Under the pieces are notes generated by a model. The model saw only the letters and a list, made by a program, of their open reading frames with translations. It did not search any database and had not been told where the DNA came from. From JBDHZK01 sp039811865 (lineage in GTDB: Bacteria > Actinomycetota > Actinomycetes > Propionibacteriales > Propionibacteriaceae): a stretch of 26,585 nt of DNA. The position numbers and the translations under genes are program-made. This document shows, in pieces, positions 20,060 to 26,585 of this stretch. How positions within the stretch are numbered: the first letter of the stretch is position 1; every line of letters begins with the position of its first letter. The stretch spans positions 1 through 26,585 of the forward strand of contig JBDHZK010000021.1 in NCBI GenBank assembly GCA_039811865.1. Reading direction: 5' to 3'.

Positions 20060-22585
20060 ATGCTCGATGAGACGACCGACGTGACGCAGGAGTCGGCGGC
20101 CCCGGCCAGTGACCTGCCGGTGCCACCCCCGCCGAGGCGGCGGCGAAGCGCGAGTCGCCCCGCCGGGCCCCCGAGCGCCCCCGTCGAACCGGTGGTTGCC
20201 GACGCCGCCCCGCCAGATGCGGCGGCGGGCCAGGCGCCCGTCGATCCGCCGCCGGCCGAACAAGCCGTGGCCGACCAGCCCTCGACTGACCAGCAGCCGA
20301 GCGAGTCCGTCACCGAGGACGTCCCGGACAAGCCCAAGCGGACGCGCCGTAAGGCGGCCGCGCCGAAGGTCGCGCCCGAACCGGGCCAGGAATCGGCTCC
20401 CCCCACTCGTCGTCGACGCGTCAAGACCGCTCCCGTTGAAGCGGCGCCCGTCGAGTTGGCCACGAGCGTCGAGTTGGCCACGAGCGTTGAGGTCGCCGAG
20501 GCGGTCGCCGGCGTCGAACCGGCCGCCGAGCACGCCGCGGACCTGCAGGCGAGTTTGAGCAGTCTGGAGGCCGAGGCACAGGCCCGACGGGCGGCGAAAC
20601 TGACCCAACCTCCCTCCGCCGAGCGCGAGGCCGCGCTCGCCGAGTTGGCTCTGGCGATCGGCCGCGGCCCGGCCGAGGCGGGCGTCCCGGCCGAGCCGGT
20701 GCTGGACGCCGACGAGGCGGCCGAGCAGGACCCCGACGAGGCGGCAGCGCAAGCGGCCGACTTCGAGTCCGAGATCTCCGAAGTCGACGACGATGAGCCG
20801 GCCGACGTCGGTGACGGCTCGGAGGGTGAAGAGGCCACGGACGCACAGCGACGCCGCCGGCGGCGGCGCGGTGGCCGGAGGCGTCGCCGGGTGGGCGAGG
20901 AGCCGGCGGACGAGGCGTCCGATGACGTGTCCGAGGACGGCGAAGAGGCCGTTGCTGAGACCTCGGAGGAGCCCGACGAGCCGGAGACCACTGCCGATGG
21001 CGGCGGGTCCAGCAGTTCGCGTCGGCGTCGGCGTCGGCGGCGGCGCGGCGAGGACGCCACGGCCGCGGACGACGATCCGAGCGACGTGGTCGTGCGGGTG
21101 CGCGAGCCGCGCGGCAGGCGCACGCCGGCGTCCGAGGAGGTCACCGGCATCGACGGCTCGACGCGGCTGGAGGCCAAGCGTCAGCGGCGGCGCGAGGGCC
21201 GGGCGGCCGGACGTCGCCGATCCCCGATCCTGAGCGAGGCGGAGTTCCTGGCCCGACGCGAGTCGGTGGACCGGAAGATGGTGATCCGCCAGCGCGAGGA
21301 ATACACCCAGATCGCCGTGCTTGAGGACGGCGTCCTGGTCGAGCACTACGTCGACCGGGCCGAGGCGACGTCCATGATCGGAAACATCTATCTCGGCAAG
21401 GTGCAAAACGTCCTGCCGTCGATGGAGGCCGCGTTCGTCGACATCGGACGAGGACGCAACGCCGTCCTTTACGCCGGCGAGGTCGACTGGGACGCGTTCG
21501 GGGCCGAAGGTCAAGCCCGCAAGGTCGAGAAGGTCCTGAAGTCGGGCCAGGTGGTCCTGGTGCAAGTAACCAAGGATCCCGTTGGCGCCAAGGGCGCCCG
21601 TCTGACCAGCCATATCTCCATCCCCGGCCGGTACATCGTCTACTCCCCGGGCGGGCAGTTGTCGGGTATCTCCCGCAAGCTCCCCGAGCAGGAGCGGCGC
21701 CGCCTGAAGGAGGTGCTCGGCGAGTTGATCGGCGAGCAGGCTTCGGTGATCGTCAGGACGGCGGCCGAGGGGGCGTCCGAGAGCGAACTGGTGCGCGACG
21801 TCAACCGGCTCACCGCCCAGTGGGAGGCGATCTCGAAGAAGGTCGCCCAGGGCAGCGCGCCGCAACTGTTGTACGGCGAGCCGGACTTGACCGTCCGCAT
21901 CGTCCGTGACCTGTTCACCGAGGACTTCTCGCAGTTGATCGTTGACGGCAACGGCGCCGCCGACGACGCCTACGACACCGTGGATGCGTACGTCAACCAC
22001 GTCGCCCCACACCTTGGCGAACGGCTGGTCAGGTGGAACCCCGAGGCCGACGGCGACCTGTTCGGCGCCAACCGGGTGGATGAGCAGATCGCCAAGGCGC
22101 TCGAGCGCAAGGTGTTCCTCCCGTCGGGTGGTTCCTTGATCATCGACCGGACCGAGGCCATGACCGTCATCGACGTCAACACCGGACGATTCACCGGTGC
22201 GGGCGGCAACCTCGAGGCGACGGTGACGTCGAACAACCTGGAGGCGGCCGAGGAGATCGTCCGGCAGCTGCGGTTGCGAGACATCGGCGGCATCATCGTC
22301 ATCGACTTCATCGACATGGTGCTCGCCAGCAACCGAGAACTGCTGCTGAGGCGCTTGGTGGAGTGCCTGGGGCGCGACCGCACCCGTCATCAAGTAGCCG
22401 AGGTGACCTCGCTGGGCCTGGTGCAGATGACTCGCAAGAAGATCGGCACCGGTTTGGCCGAGGCGTTCACCGTCCCCTGCGAGCAGTGCAAGGGCCGCGG
22501 CTATCACCCGCACGATGAGCCGGTCGAGTCCGTGACGCCGGTGGACGGTGGCGAGCGGCCCGACAATCGGCGGCGGCGCCGCTGA
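20060..22585 (+). CDS. rne: Ribonuclease E/G with long disordered N-terminus
   Basis: This is an endoribonuclease for mRNA decay and rRNA/tRNA processing, 841 residues. The first 390 or so are disordered: Pro/Ala-rich, then acidic, with clusters of consecutive arginines (up to ten, near residue 325), likely an RNA- or partner-binding platform. The S1 domain and catalytic core start at about residue 400 (IGNIYLGKVQNVLPSMEAAF). The magnesium-binding aspartates are Asp705 (VIDVNTG) and Asp749 (VIDFIDM). The zinc-link cysteines are Cys807 and Cys810 (CEQCKGRG). The C-terminus stops about 30 residues after the zinc link with a penta-arginine end, so the scaffold is N-terminal rather than C-terminal as in E. 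coli. The ATG at 20060 has GGGGGAGGAG 5 nt upstream. It converges with nadE 38 nt later. Confidence 0.95.
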   Translation: MLDETTDVTQESAAPASDLPVPPPPRRRRSASRPAGPPSAPVEPVVADAAPPDAAAGQAPVDPPPAEQAVADQPSTDQQPSESVTEDVPDKPKRTRRKAAAPKVAPEPGQESAPPTRRRRVKTAPVEAAPVELATSVELATSVEVAEAVAGVEPAAEHAADLQASLSSLEAEAQARRAAKLTQPPSAEREAALAELALAIGRGPAEAGVPAEPVLDADEAAEQDPDEAAAQAADFESEISEVDDDEPADVGDGSEGEEATDAQRRRRRRRGGRRRRRVGEEPADEASDDVSEDGEEAVAETSEEPDEPETTADGGGSSSSRRRRRRRRRGEDATAADDDPSDVVVRVREPRGRRTPASEEVTGIDGSTRLEAKRQRRREGRAAGRRRSPILSEAEFLARRESVDRKMVIRQREEYTQIAVLEDGVLVEHYVDRAEATSMIGNIYLGKVQNVLPSMEAAFVDIGRGRNAVLYAGEVDWDAFGAEGQARKVEKVLKSGQVVLVQVTKDPVGAKGARLTSHISIPGRYIVYSPGGQLSGISRKLPEQERRRLKEVLGELIGEQASVIVRTAAEGASESELVRDVNRLTAQWEAISKKVAQGSAPQLLYGEPDLTVRIVRDLFTEDFSQLIVDGNGAADDAYDTVDAYVNHVAPHLGERLVRWNPEADGDLFGANRVDEQIAKALERKVFLPSGGSLIIDRTEAMTVIDVNTGRFTGAGGNLEATVTSNNLEAAEEIVRQLRLRDIGGIIVIDFIDMVLASNRELLLRRLVECLGRDRTRHQVAEVTSLGLVQMTRKKIGTGLAEAFTVPCEQCKGRGYHPHDEPVESVTPVDGGERPDNRRRRR
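20450..20485 (+). repeat. Perfect 18-nt tandem duplication in rne
   Basis: Two identical copies of an 18-nt unit encoding VELATS lie at 20450-20467 and 20468-20485, in frame within the disordered N-terminal region. A partial third copy (gttgag) follows. It is evidence of slippage-driven length change in a region under weak constraint. Confidence 0.9.
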
Positions 22586-22623
22586 GAATCCGACCGGCTA
22601 TGGCCGAGCGTCGCGGGGAGGAC

Positions 22624-24663
22624 TCAGCCGGGGACGTTCGCGCGCAACTCCTCCAACCACAGGTGCGCTGAGGCGTCCGTTGGCATGCGCCAGTCGCCGC
22701 GAGGCGACAGCGAGCCACCCCGGACGACCTTCGGGCCGTTGGGCAGCGCCGAGCGCTTGAACTGGGCGAAGCCGAAGAAGCGGGAGCAGAACACCTCCAG
22801 CCAGCGCTTGATCGTCGGCAGGTCGTAGGCGACGCGCTCGTCGTCCGGGAAGCCCTCCGGCCAGGCGCCCGCCGTGGCGTCCGCCCAGGCGTGGTGGGCC
22901 AGGAAGGCGATCTTGGAGGGCCTCATGCCGTGGCGCAGGACGTAGAAGAGGTTGAAGTCCTGCAGGTTGTACGGGCCGATCTTGGCCTGCGTCGACTGCG
23001 GCTTCTCGCCTTCGTTGGTGGGCACCAGTTCGGGGGTGATCTCGGTGTCGAGGATCGACTGCAACGTTTCGCCGACCGACTCGTCGAACTGGCCGGAGGC
23101 GATCACCCAGCGGATCAGGTGCTGCATGAGGGTCTTCGGGACGCCGCCATTGACGTTGTAGTGCGACATCTGGTCGCCCACACCGTACGTGCACCAGCCC
23201 AGCGCCAGCTCCGACAGGTCGCCGGTGCCCAAGACGATGCCGCCGCGCTGATTGGCGAGGCGGAACAAGAAGTCGGTGCGCATCCCGGCCTGGACGTTTT
23301 CGAAGGTCACGTCGTACACCGGCTCACCATCGGCGAACGGGTGCCCGATCTCGGCCAGCATCTGCCGGCAGGTGGGGCGGATGTCGAGTTCTTCGAACGT
23401 GACTCCCAGGCGCTTGGACAGGTCGGTCGCGTTGTTCTTGGTGTGGTCGGACGTCGCGAAGCCGGGCATGGTGAACGCGAGGATGTCGCTTCGGGGACGT
23501 CCCTGGCGATCCATCGCGCGGGCGGCCACGATCAGGGCGTGAGTGGAATCCAGGCCGCCGGACACGCCGATCACGATCTTGGGCTGCCCGATCGAGCGCA
23601 GGCGTTGCTCAAGGCCACCGACCTGGATGTTGTAAGCCTCGTAGCAGTCCTGGGCGAGCCGGGCGGGGTCGGCCGGGACGAACGGGTAGCGAGCGATGTC
23701 GCGGCGTAGCCCCAGGTCGCCGGTCGGTGCGCCGAGGGTGAAATCGACCCAGCGGAACCGGTCGATGCGTTCGGCCAGCGCCCGGCGATTGTCGTCGAAG
23801 GTTCCCTGCCGGGCGCGTTCGGAGGCGAGGGTGGCGACGTCCAGGTCGGCGATGCTGTGCCCCGCACCCTGGGGGAAGCGCTCGGATTCGGCAAGCAGCG
23901 TGCCGTTCTCGTAGATCAGCGTCTGCCCGTCCCAGGACAGGTCGGTGGACGACTCGCCCTCGCCGGCGGCGGAGTAGACGTAGCCCGCCAGGTAGCGCGA
24001 AGACCCGGAGGCGCACAGCAGCTTGCGGTCCTCGGCCTTGGCCACGGTGATCGGCGACCCGGAGAGGTTCGCCAGCACGGTCGCCCCCGCCAGCGCCGCC
24101 TCGGCGGCCGGCGGAACGGGTACCCACATGTCCTCGCAGATCTCGACGCCGAGGACGAAGCCGGGGACGTCGTCCGCGGCGAAGAGCAGGTCCGGGCCGA
24201 AGGGGACGTCCCGTCCGGCGACGCGGATGTCGCCGGTCACGTCGTCCCCGGCACCGATTTGGCGGCGCTCGTAGAACTCGCGATAGGTCGGCAGGTAAGA
24301 CTTCGGCACCACGCCGAGGATCTCGCCCCGGTGCAGCACCACCGCGCAGTTGTACACGCGGTGCAGGCTCCGCAGCGGGGCGCCGACGACCAGCACGGCG
24401 CCCAGATCGGCGGTCTGTTCGGCCAACGTGGCGAGGGCGGCCTGCGTGGCGTCCAGGACGGCGTCCTGCAGCACGAGGTCTTCGATCGAGTAGCCCGTCA
24501 GGGCCATCTCCGGGTACACGCAAAGGGCAACGCCCTGGTCGGCGCACTCGCGGGCATCGGCGGCGATGGCCGCGGCGTTGACGTCCGGGCGAACCAACGC
24601 CAACGGCAGCGTGCACGCCGCGACGCGGACGAAGCCGTGCTCGTACAGGTTGTAGAAGTCCAT
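22624..24663 (-). CDS. nadE: Glutamine-dependent NAD+ synthetase
   Basis: NadE makes NAD+ from nicotinate adenine dinucleotide, using ammonia from glutamine, in the last step of NAD synthesis. The 679-residue length equals that of the M. tuberculosis enzyme as I recall it. The N-terminal nitrilase-like glutaminase domain has the triad Glu52 (YPEMALTGY), Lys121 (VVPKSYLP) and Cys176 (EICEDMW), the same positions as in that enzyme. The C-terminal synthetase domain has the P-loop SGGLDSTH at about 366-373 and the conserved GTGDLSELALGW. The ATG at 24663 has GGAGG 4 nt upstream. It is divergent from the rplU promoter, with about 90 nt between the nadE start and the presumed rplU transcript start. 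All catalytic residues are present. Confidence 0.96.
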   Translation of the reverse strand: MDFYNLYEHGFVRVAACTLPLALVRPDVNAAAIAADARECADQGVALCVYPEMALTGYSIEDLVLQDAVLDATQAALATLAEQTADLGAVLVVGAPLRSLHRVYNCAVVLHRGEILGVVPKSYLPTYREFYERRQIGAGDDVTGDIRVAGRDVPFGPDLLFAADDVPGFVLGVEICEDMWVPVPPAAEAALAGATVLANLSGSPITVAKAEDRKLLCASGSSRYLAGYVYSAAGEGESSTDLSWDGQTLIYENGTLLAESERFPQGAGHSIADLDVATLASERARQGTFDDNRRALAERIDRFRWVDFTLGAPTGDLGLRRDIARYPFVPADPARLAQDCYEAYNIQVGGLEQRLRSIGQPKIVIGVSGGLDSTHALIVAARAMDRQGRPRSDILAFTMPGFATSDHTKNNATDLSKRLGVTFEELDIRPTCRQMLAEIGHPFADGEPVYDVTFENVQAGMRTDFLFRLANQRGGIVLGTGDLSELALGWCTYGVGDQMSHYNVNGGVPKTLMQHLIRWVIASGQFDESVGETLQSILDTEITPELVPTNEGEKPQSTQAKIGPYNLQDFNLFYVLRHGMRPSKIAFLAHHAWADATAGAWPEGFPDDERVAYDLPTIKRWLEVFCSRFFGFAQFKRSALPNGPKVVRGGSLSPRGDWRMPTDASAHLWLEELRANVPG

Positions 24664-24718
24664 GGCTCCTCCGCGTTTGGCCGACGCTGGTCAGCATGGC
24701 ACGTCCCGCGCGCGCGGT

Positions 24719-24747
24719 TTGACCCTCTCGGCTCGCCAACGTAATCT
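24719..24747 (+). promoter_or_regulatory. Strong promoter of rplU-rpmA
   Basis: TTGACC (24719-24724) and TAATCT (24742-24747) are separated by 17 nt, the best sigma-A-type promoter in the window. Transcription would start near 24754, giving a leader of about 117 nt. Confidence 0.8.
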
Positions 24748-24753
24748 TGACCC

Positions 24754-24870
24754 TCGGTGCCCGCACGGGTACGGCCTCACCCCGGCCGGACCCGGCTGGA
24801 GGCGCCCCCCAGGCCCAGTCGCCGCGAAGCGGTGCGGGTCGTAGAAGTCTTTCGAGGAGAGTGGGTCAGC
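24754..24870 (+). promoter_or_regulatory. rplU leader RNA
   Basis: This is the untranslated leader between the promoter and the GTG of rplU. It holds short GC stems, among them GCCGG-AC-CCGGC (around 24785-24796) and CCGC-GAA-GCGG (24822-24832), and ends with GAGGAGAG about 10 nt before the start. Leaders of ribosomal protein genes often bind their own product, and rplU leaders are known in other phyla. Here regulation is only suggested by length and position. Confidence 0.4.
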
Positions 24871-25179
24871 GTGTACGCGATCGTGCGCAGTGGTGGCCGG
24901 CAGCACAAGGTCGCCGTAGGCGATGTGGTCGAGATCGACCTGATCGACGCCGAGGTCGGCGGCTCGGTCGAGTTGACCCCGCTGCTGCTGGTCGATGGTG
25001 ACAAGGTCACCACCAAGGCCGCAAAGCTGGACAAGGTCAAGGTCAGCGCCGAGGTGCTCGGCGAGATCAAGGGACCGAAGATCCGCATCCTGAAGTACAA
25101 GAACAAGACCGGGTACAAGAAGCGCCAGGGCCACCGCCAGCGCTACACCCAGGTCAAGGTCACCGGCATCGAGAGCTGA
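24871..25179 (+). CDS. rplU: 50S ribosomal protein L21
   Basis: L21 binds 23S rRNA in the large ribosomal subunit. The 102-residue protein begins MYAIVRSGGRQHKVAVGD, the family N-terminus, and ends with the basic KNKTGYKKRQGHRQRYTQVKV signature. The GTG at 24871 is chosen because upstream codons in the same frame encode a non-family extension and lie in the leader RNA. rpmA follows after 7 nt, an almost universal pairing. Confidence 0.97.
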   Translation: MYAIVRSGGRQHKVAVGDVVEIDLIDAEVGGSVELTPLLLVDGDKVTTKAAKLDKVKVSAEVLGEIKGPKIRILKYKNKTGYKKRQGHRQRYTQVKVTGIES

Positions 25180-25186
25180 GGCAGAC

Positions 25187-25447
25187 ATGGCACACAAAAA
25201 GGGCGCGTCGTCCTCACGAAACGGCCGCGATTCCAACTCCCAGCGCCTGGGCGTGAAGCGTTTCGGCGGCGAGTCCGTCGGTGCGGGCGAGATCATCGTC
25301 CGGCAGCGCGGCACCCACTTTCATCCCGGTGACGGCGTCGGGCGTGGCGGCGACGACACGCTCTTCGCGCTGGTCGCCGGCAAGGTCGTCTTCGGCACTC
25401 GGCGTGGCCGACGCGTGATCAACGTGGCGCCAGAGGCCGAGGCCTGA
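25187..25447 (+). CDS. rpmA: 50S ribosomal protein L27
   Basis: L27 reaches the peptidyl-transferase centre with its N-terminal tail. The 86-residue protein begins MAHKKGASSSRNGRDS, so no cleaved prepeptide of the Firmicutes kind is present. RLGVKRFGGESV and QRGTHFHPG are hallmark motifs. GAGG overlapping the rplU stop lies about 6 nt before the ATG at 25187, so translation is probably coupled to rplU. A strong hairpin follows 28 nt after the stop. Confidence 0.97.
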   Translation: MAHKKGASSSRNGRDSNSQRLGVKRFGGESVGAGEIIVRQRGTHFHPGDGVGRGGDDTLFALVAGKVVFGTRRGRRVINVAPEAEA

Positions 25448-25475
25448 GCGTCACACCAAGCAGCAGCTTGAGACA

Positions 25476-25505
25476 TCGGGCGTCACCACTTTCGGTGACG
25501 CCCGA
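25476..25505 (+). terminator. Perfect 12-bp hairpin between rpmA and obgE
   Basis: TCGGGCGTCACC (25476-25487) and its exact complement (25494-25505) enclose the 6-nt loop ACTTTC. No long U-run follows, only ATTTCAC a few bases on. It should end most rplU-rpmA transcripts, leaving a minority to read into obgE, which fits the much lower need for the GTPase. Confidence 0.85.
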
Positions 25506-25540
25506 ACCATTTCACTGGCCCGAGCTGATAGGGAGTCGTG

Positions 25541-26585
25541 ATGGCAGTCCCGTCCTTCGTCGATCGGGTCAGTCTGCGTGTGGCCGGCGGCAACGGTGGC
25601 AACGGCTGCGCGTCGATTCACCGCGAGAAGTTCAAGCCGCTCGGCGGTCCCGATGGTGGCAACGGCGGCAGCGGCGGATCGGTGATCCTGCGGGTCGATC
25701 CGGGCCTGACGACCCTGGTGGAGTTCCACCGCCAGTCCAGCCGCAGCGCACCCAACGGCCAGCCCGGTCGCGGTGATCATGCCAACGGCGCGACCGGCGA
25801 GGACGTCGTCCTGGCCGTCCCGGACGGAACCGTGGTCACCGACCTGGACACCGGCGAGTTGCTCGCCGACCTGACCGGCGGCAACCGTGAGTTCGTCGTC
25901 GCGGCCGGGGGAAAGGGCGGACTCGGCAATGCGGCGCTCGCGTCCGCCACCCGCAAGGCCCCCGGCTTCGCCCTGCTCGGCGAGGAGGGCGAAGCCCGGA
26001 CGATCCAGCTCGAACTCAAGGTCGTCGCCGACGTCGGCCTAGTCGGGTTTCCCTCGGCGGGCAAGTCTTCGTTGATCGCGGCCATCTCCCGGGCCCGCCC
26101 CAAGATCGCCGACTACCCCTTCACCACGCTCGTCCCGAATCTCGGCGTCGTCGTCGCCGGTGCGGTCACCTACACCGTCGCCGACGTCCCCGGTCTGATC
26201 GAGGGCGCAAGCCAGGGACGCGGGCTCGGGCACGAGTTCCTGCGCCACATCGAGCGGTGTCGGGCCATCGTGCACGTGATCGACTGCGCCACCTACGAGC
26301 CGGGACGCGACCCGGTCAGCGACCTGGACGTGATCGAGGGCGAACTGGCCGCCCATGGCGGGCTGGAGGATCGTCCGCGGCTGGTCGCCCTGAACAAGGT
26401 GGACGTCCCGGACGCCGCCGAACTCGCCGAGCTCGTCCGGCCGGAACTTCAGGCAAGAGGGCTGAGGGTCTTCGAGGTCTCGGCCAAATCGGGCGCCGGG
26501 TTGAACCAGTTCAAGTTCGCCCTGGCTGAGCTCGTGGCGCAGCGGCGGGCGAGCGATCCGCCGCCGGCGCCGACGCGGATCGTGC
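25541..26585 (+). CDS. obgE: Obg-family GTPase (partial, runs off the right edge)
   Basis: Obg is an essential ribosome-assembly GTPase. The 348 codons seen here include the glycine-rich Obg fold (residues 1 to about 160, with many GGNGG-like turns) and the G domain. G1 is GFPSAGKS (169-176), G3 is DVPG (215-218), G4 is NKVD (285-288) and G5 is SAK (314-316). The reading frame is open at the window end, so the C-terminal domain is missing from view only because of the window limit. The ATG at 25541 has GGGAG 5 nt upstream, and a GTG codon just before it is also in frame. The order rplU-rpmA-obgE is conserved across bacteria. Confidence 0.96.
   Translation, partial: MAVPSFVDRVSLRVAGGNGGNGCASIHREKFKPLGGPDGGNGGSGGSVILRVDPGLTTLVEFHRQSSRSAPNGQPGRGDHANGATGEDVVLAVPDGTVVTDLDTGELLADLTGGNREFVVAAGGKGGLGNAALASATRKAPGFALLGEEGEARTIQLELKVVADVGLVGFPSAGKSSLIAAISRARPKIADYPFTTLVPNLGVVVAGAVTYTVADVPGLIEGASQGRGLGHEFLRHIERCRAIVHVIDCATYEPGRDPVSDLDVIEGELAAHGGLEDRPRLVALNKVDVPDAAELAELVRPELQARGLRVFEVSAKSGAGLNQFKFALAELVAQRRASDPPPAPTRIV

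Noticed and set aside
21010..21050. Simple CGTCGG-type DNA repeat as a regulatory element
   Set aside because: It encodes the poly-arginine tract of RNase E in frame and needs no further explanation.
20009..22513. An open minus-strand frame of 834 codons opposite rne
   Set aside because: It is antisense to a clear RNase E gene, has no recognisable motif or ribosome site, and is the usual result of codon-position GC bias in high-GC DNA.

Overview
This is one contiguous piece of a high-GC actinobacterial (Actinomycetota) chromosome, almost entirely housekeeping. The evidence is the conserved order tig-clpP1-clpP2-clpX, valS, folC-DUF4233-ndk, TIGR03960/TIGR03936, rne, rplU-rpmA-obgE, which is the order I recall from Streptomyces and relatives. 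Also actinobacterial are the ClpP1/ClpP2 pair, a NadE that looks like the M. tuberculosis glutamine-dependent enzyme, GTG/TTG starts, and -10 elements of the TAnnnT type. The genus cannot be fixed from the sequence alone.

Layout. (1) 1-4633: trigger factor, ClpP1, ClpP2 and ClpX, a co-translational folding and regulated proteolysis block, with a likely ClgR activator site before clpP1 and very large hairpins between tig and clpP1. (2) 4646-6550, minus strand: a small surface-lipoprotein island with a DUF3060 lipoprotein, a frameshifted Septum_form paralogue (pseudogene) and an intact Septum_form lipoprotein with a U-tract terminator. (3) 6631-10761, minus strand: valS, then a translationally coupled membrane pair of MauE/DoxX-like protein and membrane-anchored DsbA-like thioredoxin. 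(4) 10920-16582, plus strand: folC, DUF4233 and ndk, a CPBP intramembrane protease with a peculiar N-terminal 32-residue tandem repeat, and a B12-binding radical SAM protein (TIGR03960). (5) 16637-18870, minus strand: a secreted calcineurin-like phosphoesterase and a Tat-type lipoprotein, which sit between TIGR03960 and its usual partner TIGR03936. (6) 19012-22585, plus strand: the TIGR03936/DUF2344 gene, then RNase E/G with a structured 343-nt leader. (7) 22624-24663, minus strand: nadE. (8) 24719-26585, plus strand: rplU-rpmA behind a near-consensus promoter, a strong hairpin, then obgE running off the window end.

The most general signal is regulatory. Five genes carry a TAGGnT hexamer (a sixth carries TATGCT) ending only 6-8 nt before the start codon, with no Shine-Dalgarno sequence, which is the signature of leaderless transcripts. 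Other points worth checking are the mutually exclusive hairpins in the tig-clpP1 gap, the ClgR-like site, the decaying Septum_form paralogue, the intruding phosphoesterase-lipoprotein cassette, the absence of mreBCD/pbp2/rodA where Streptomyces carries them, and the G-rich coding repeat in the CPBP gene. I found no CRISPR array, transposase, phage gene, tRNA or rRNA, and no convincing wholly novel multi-gene system.
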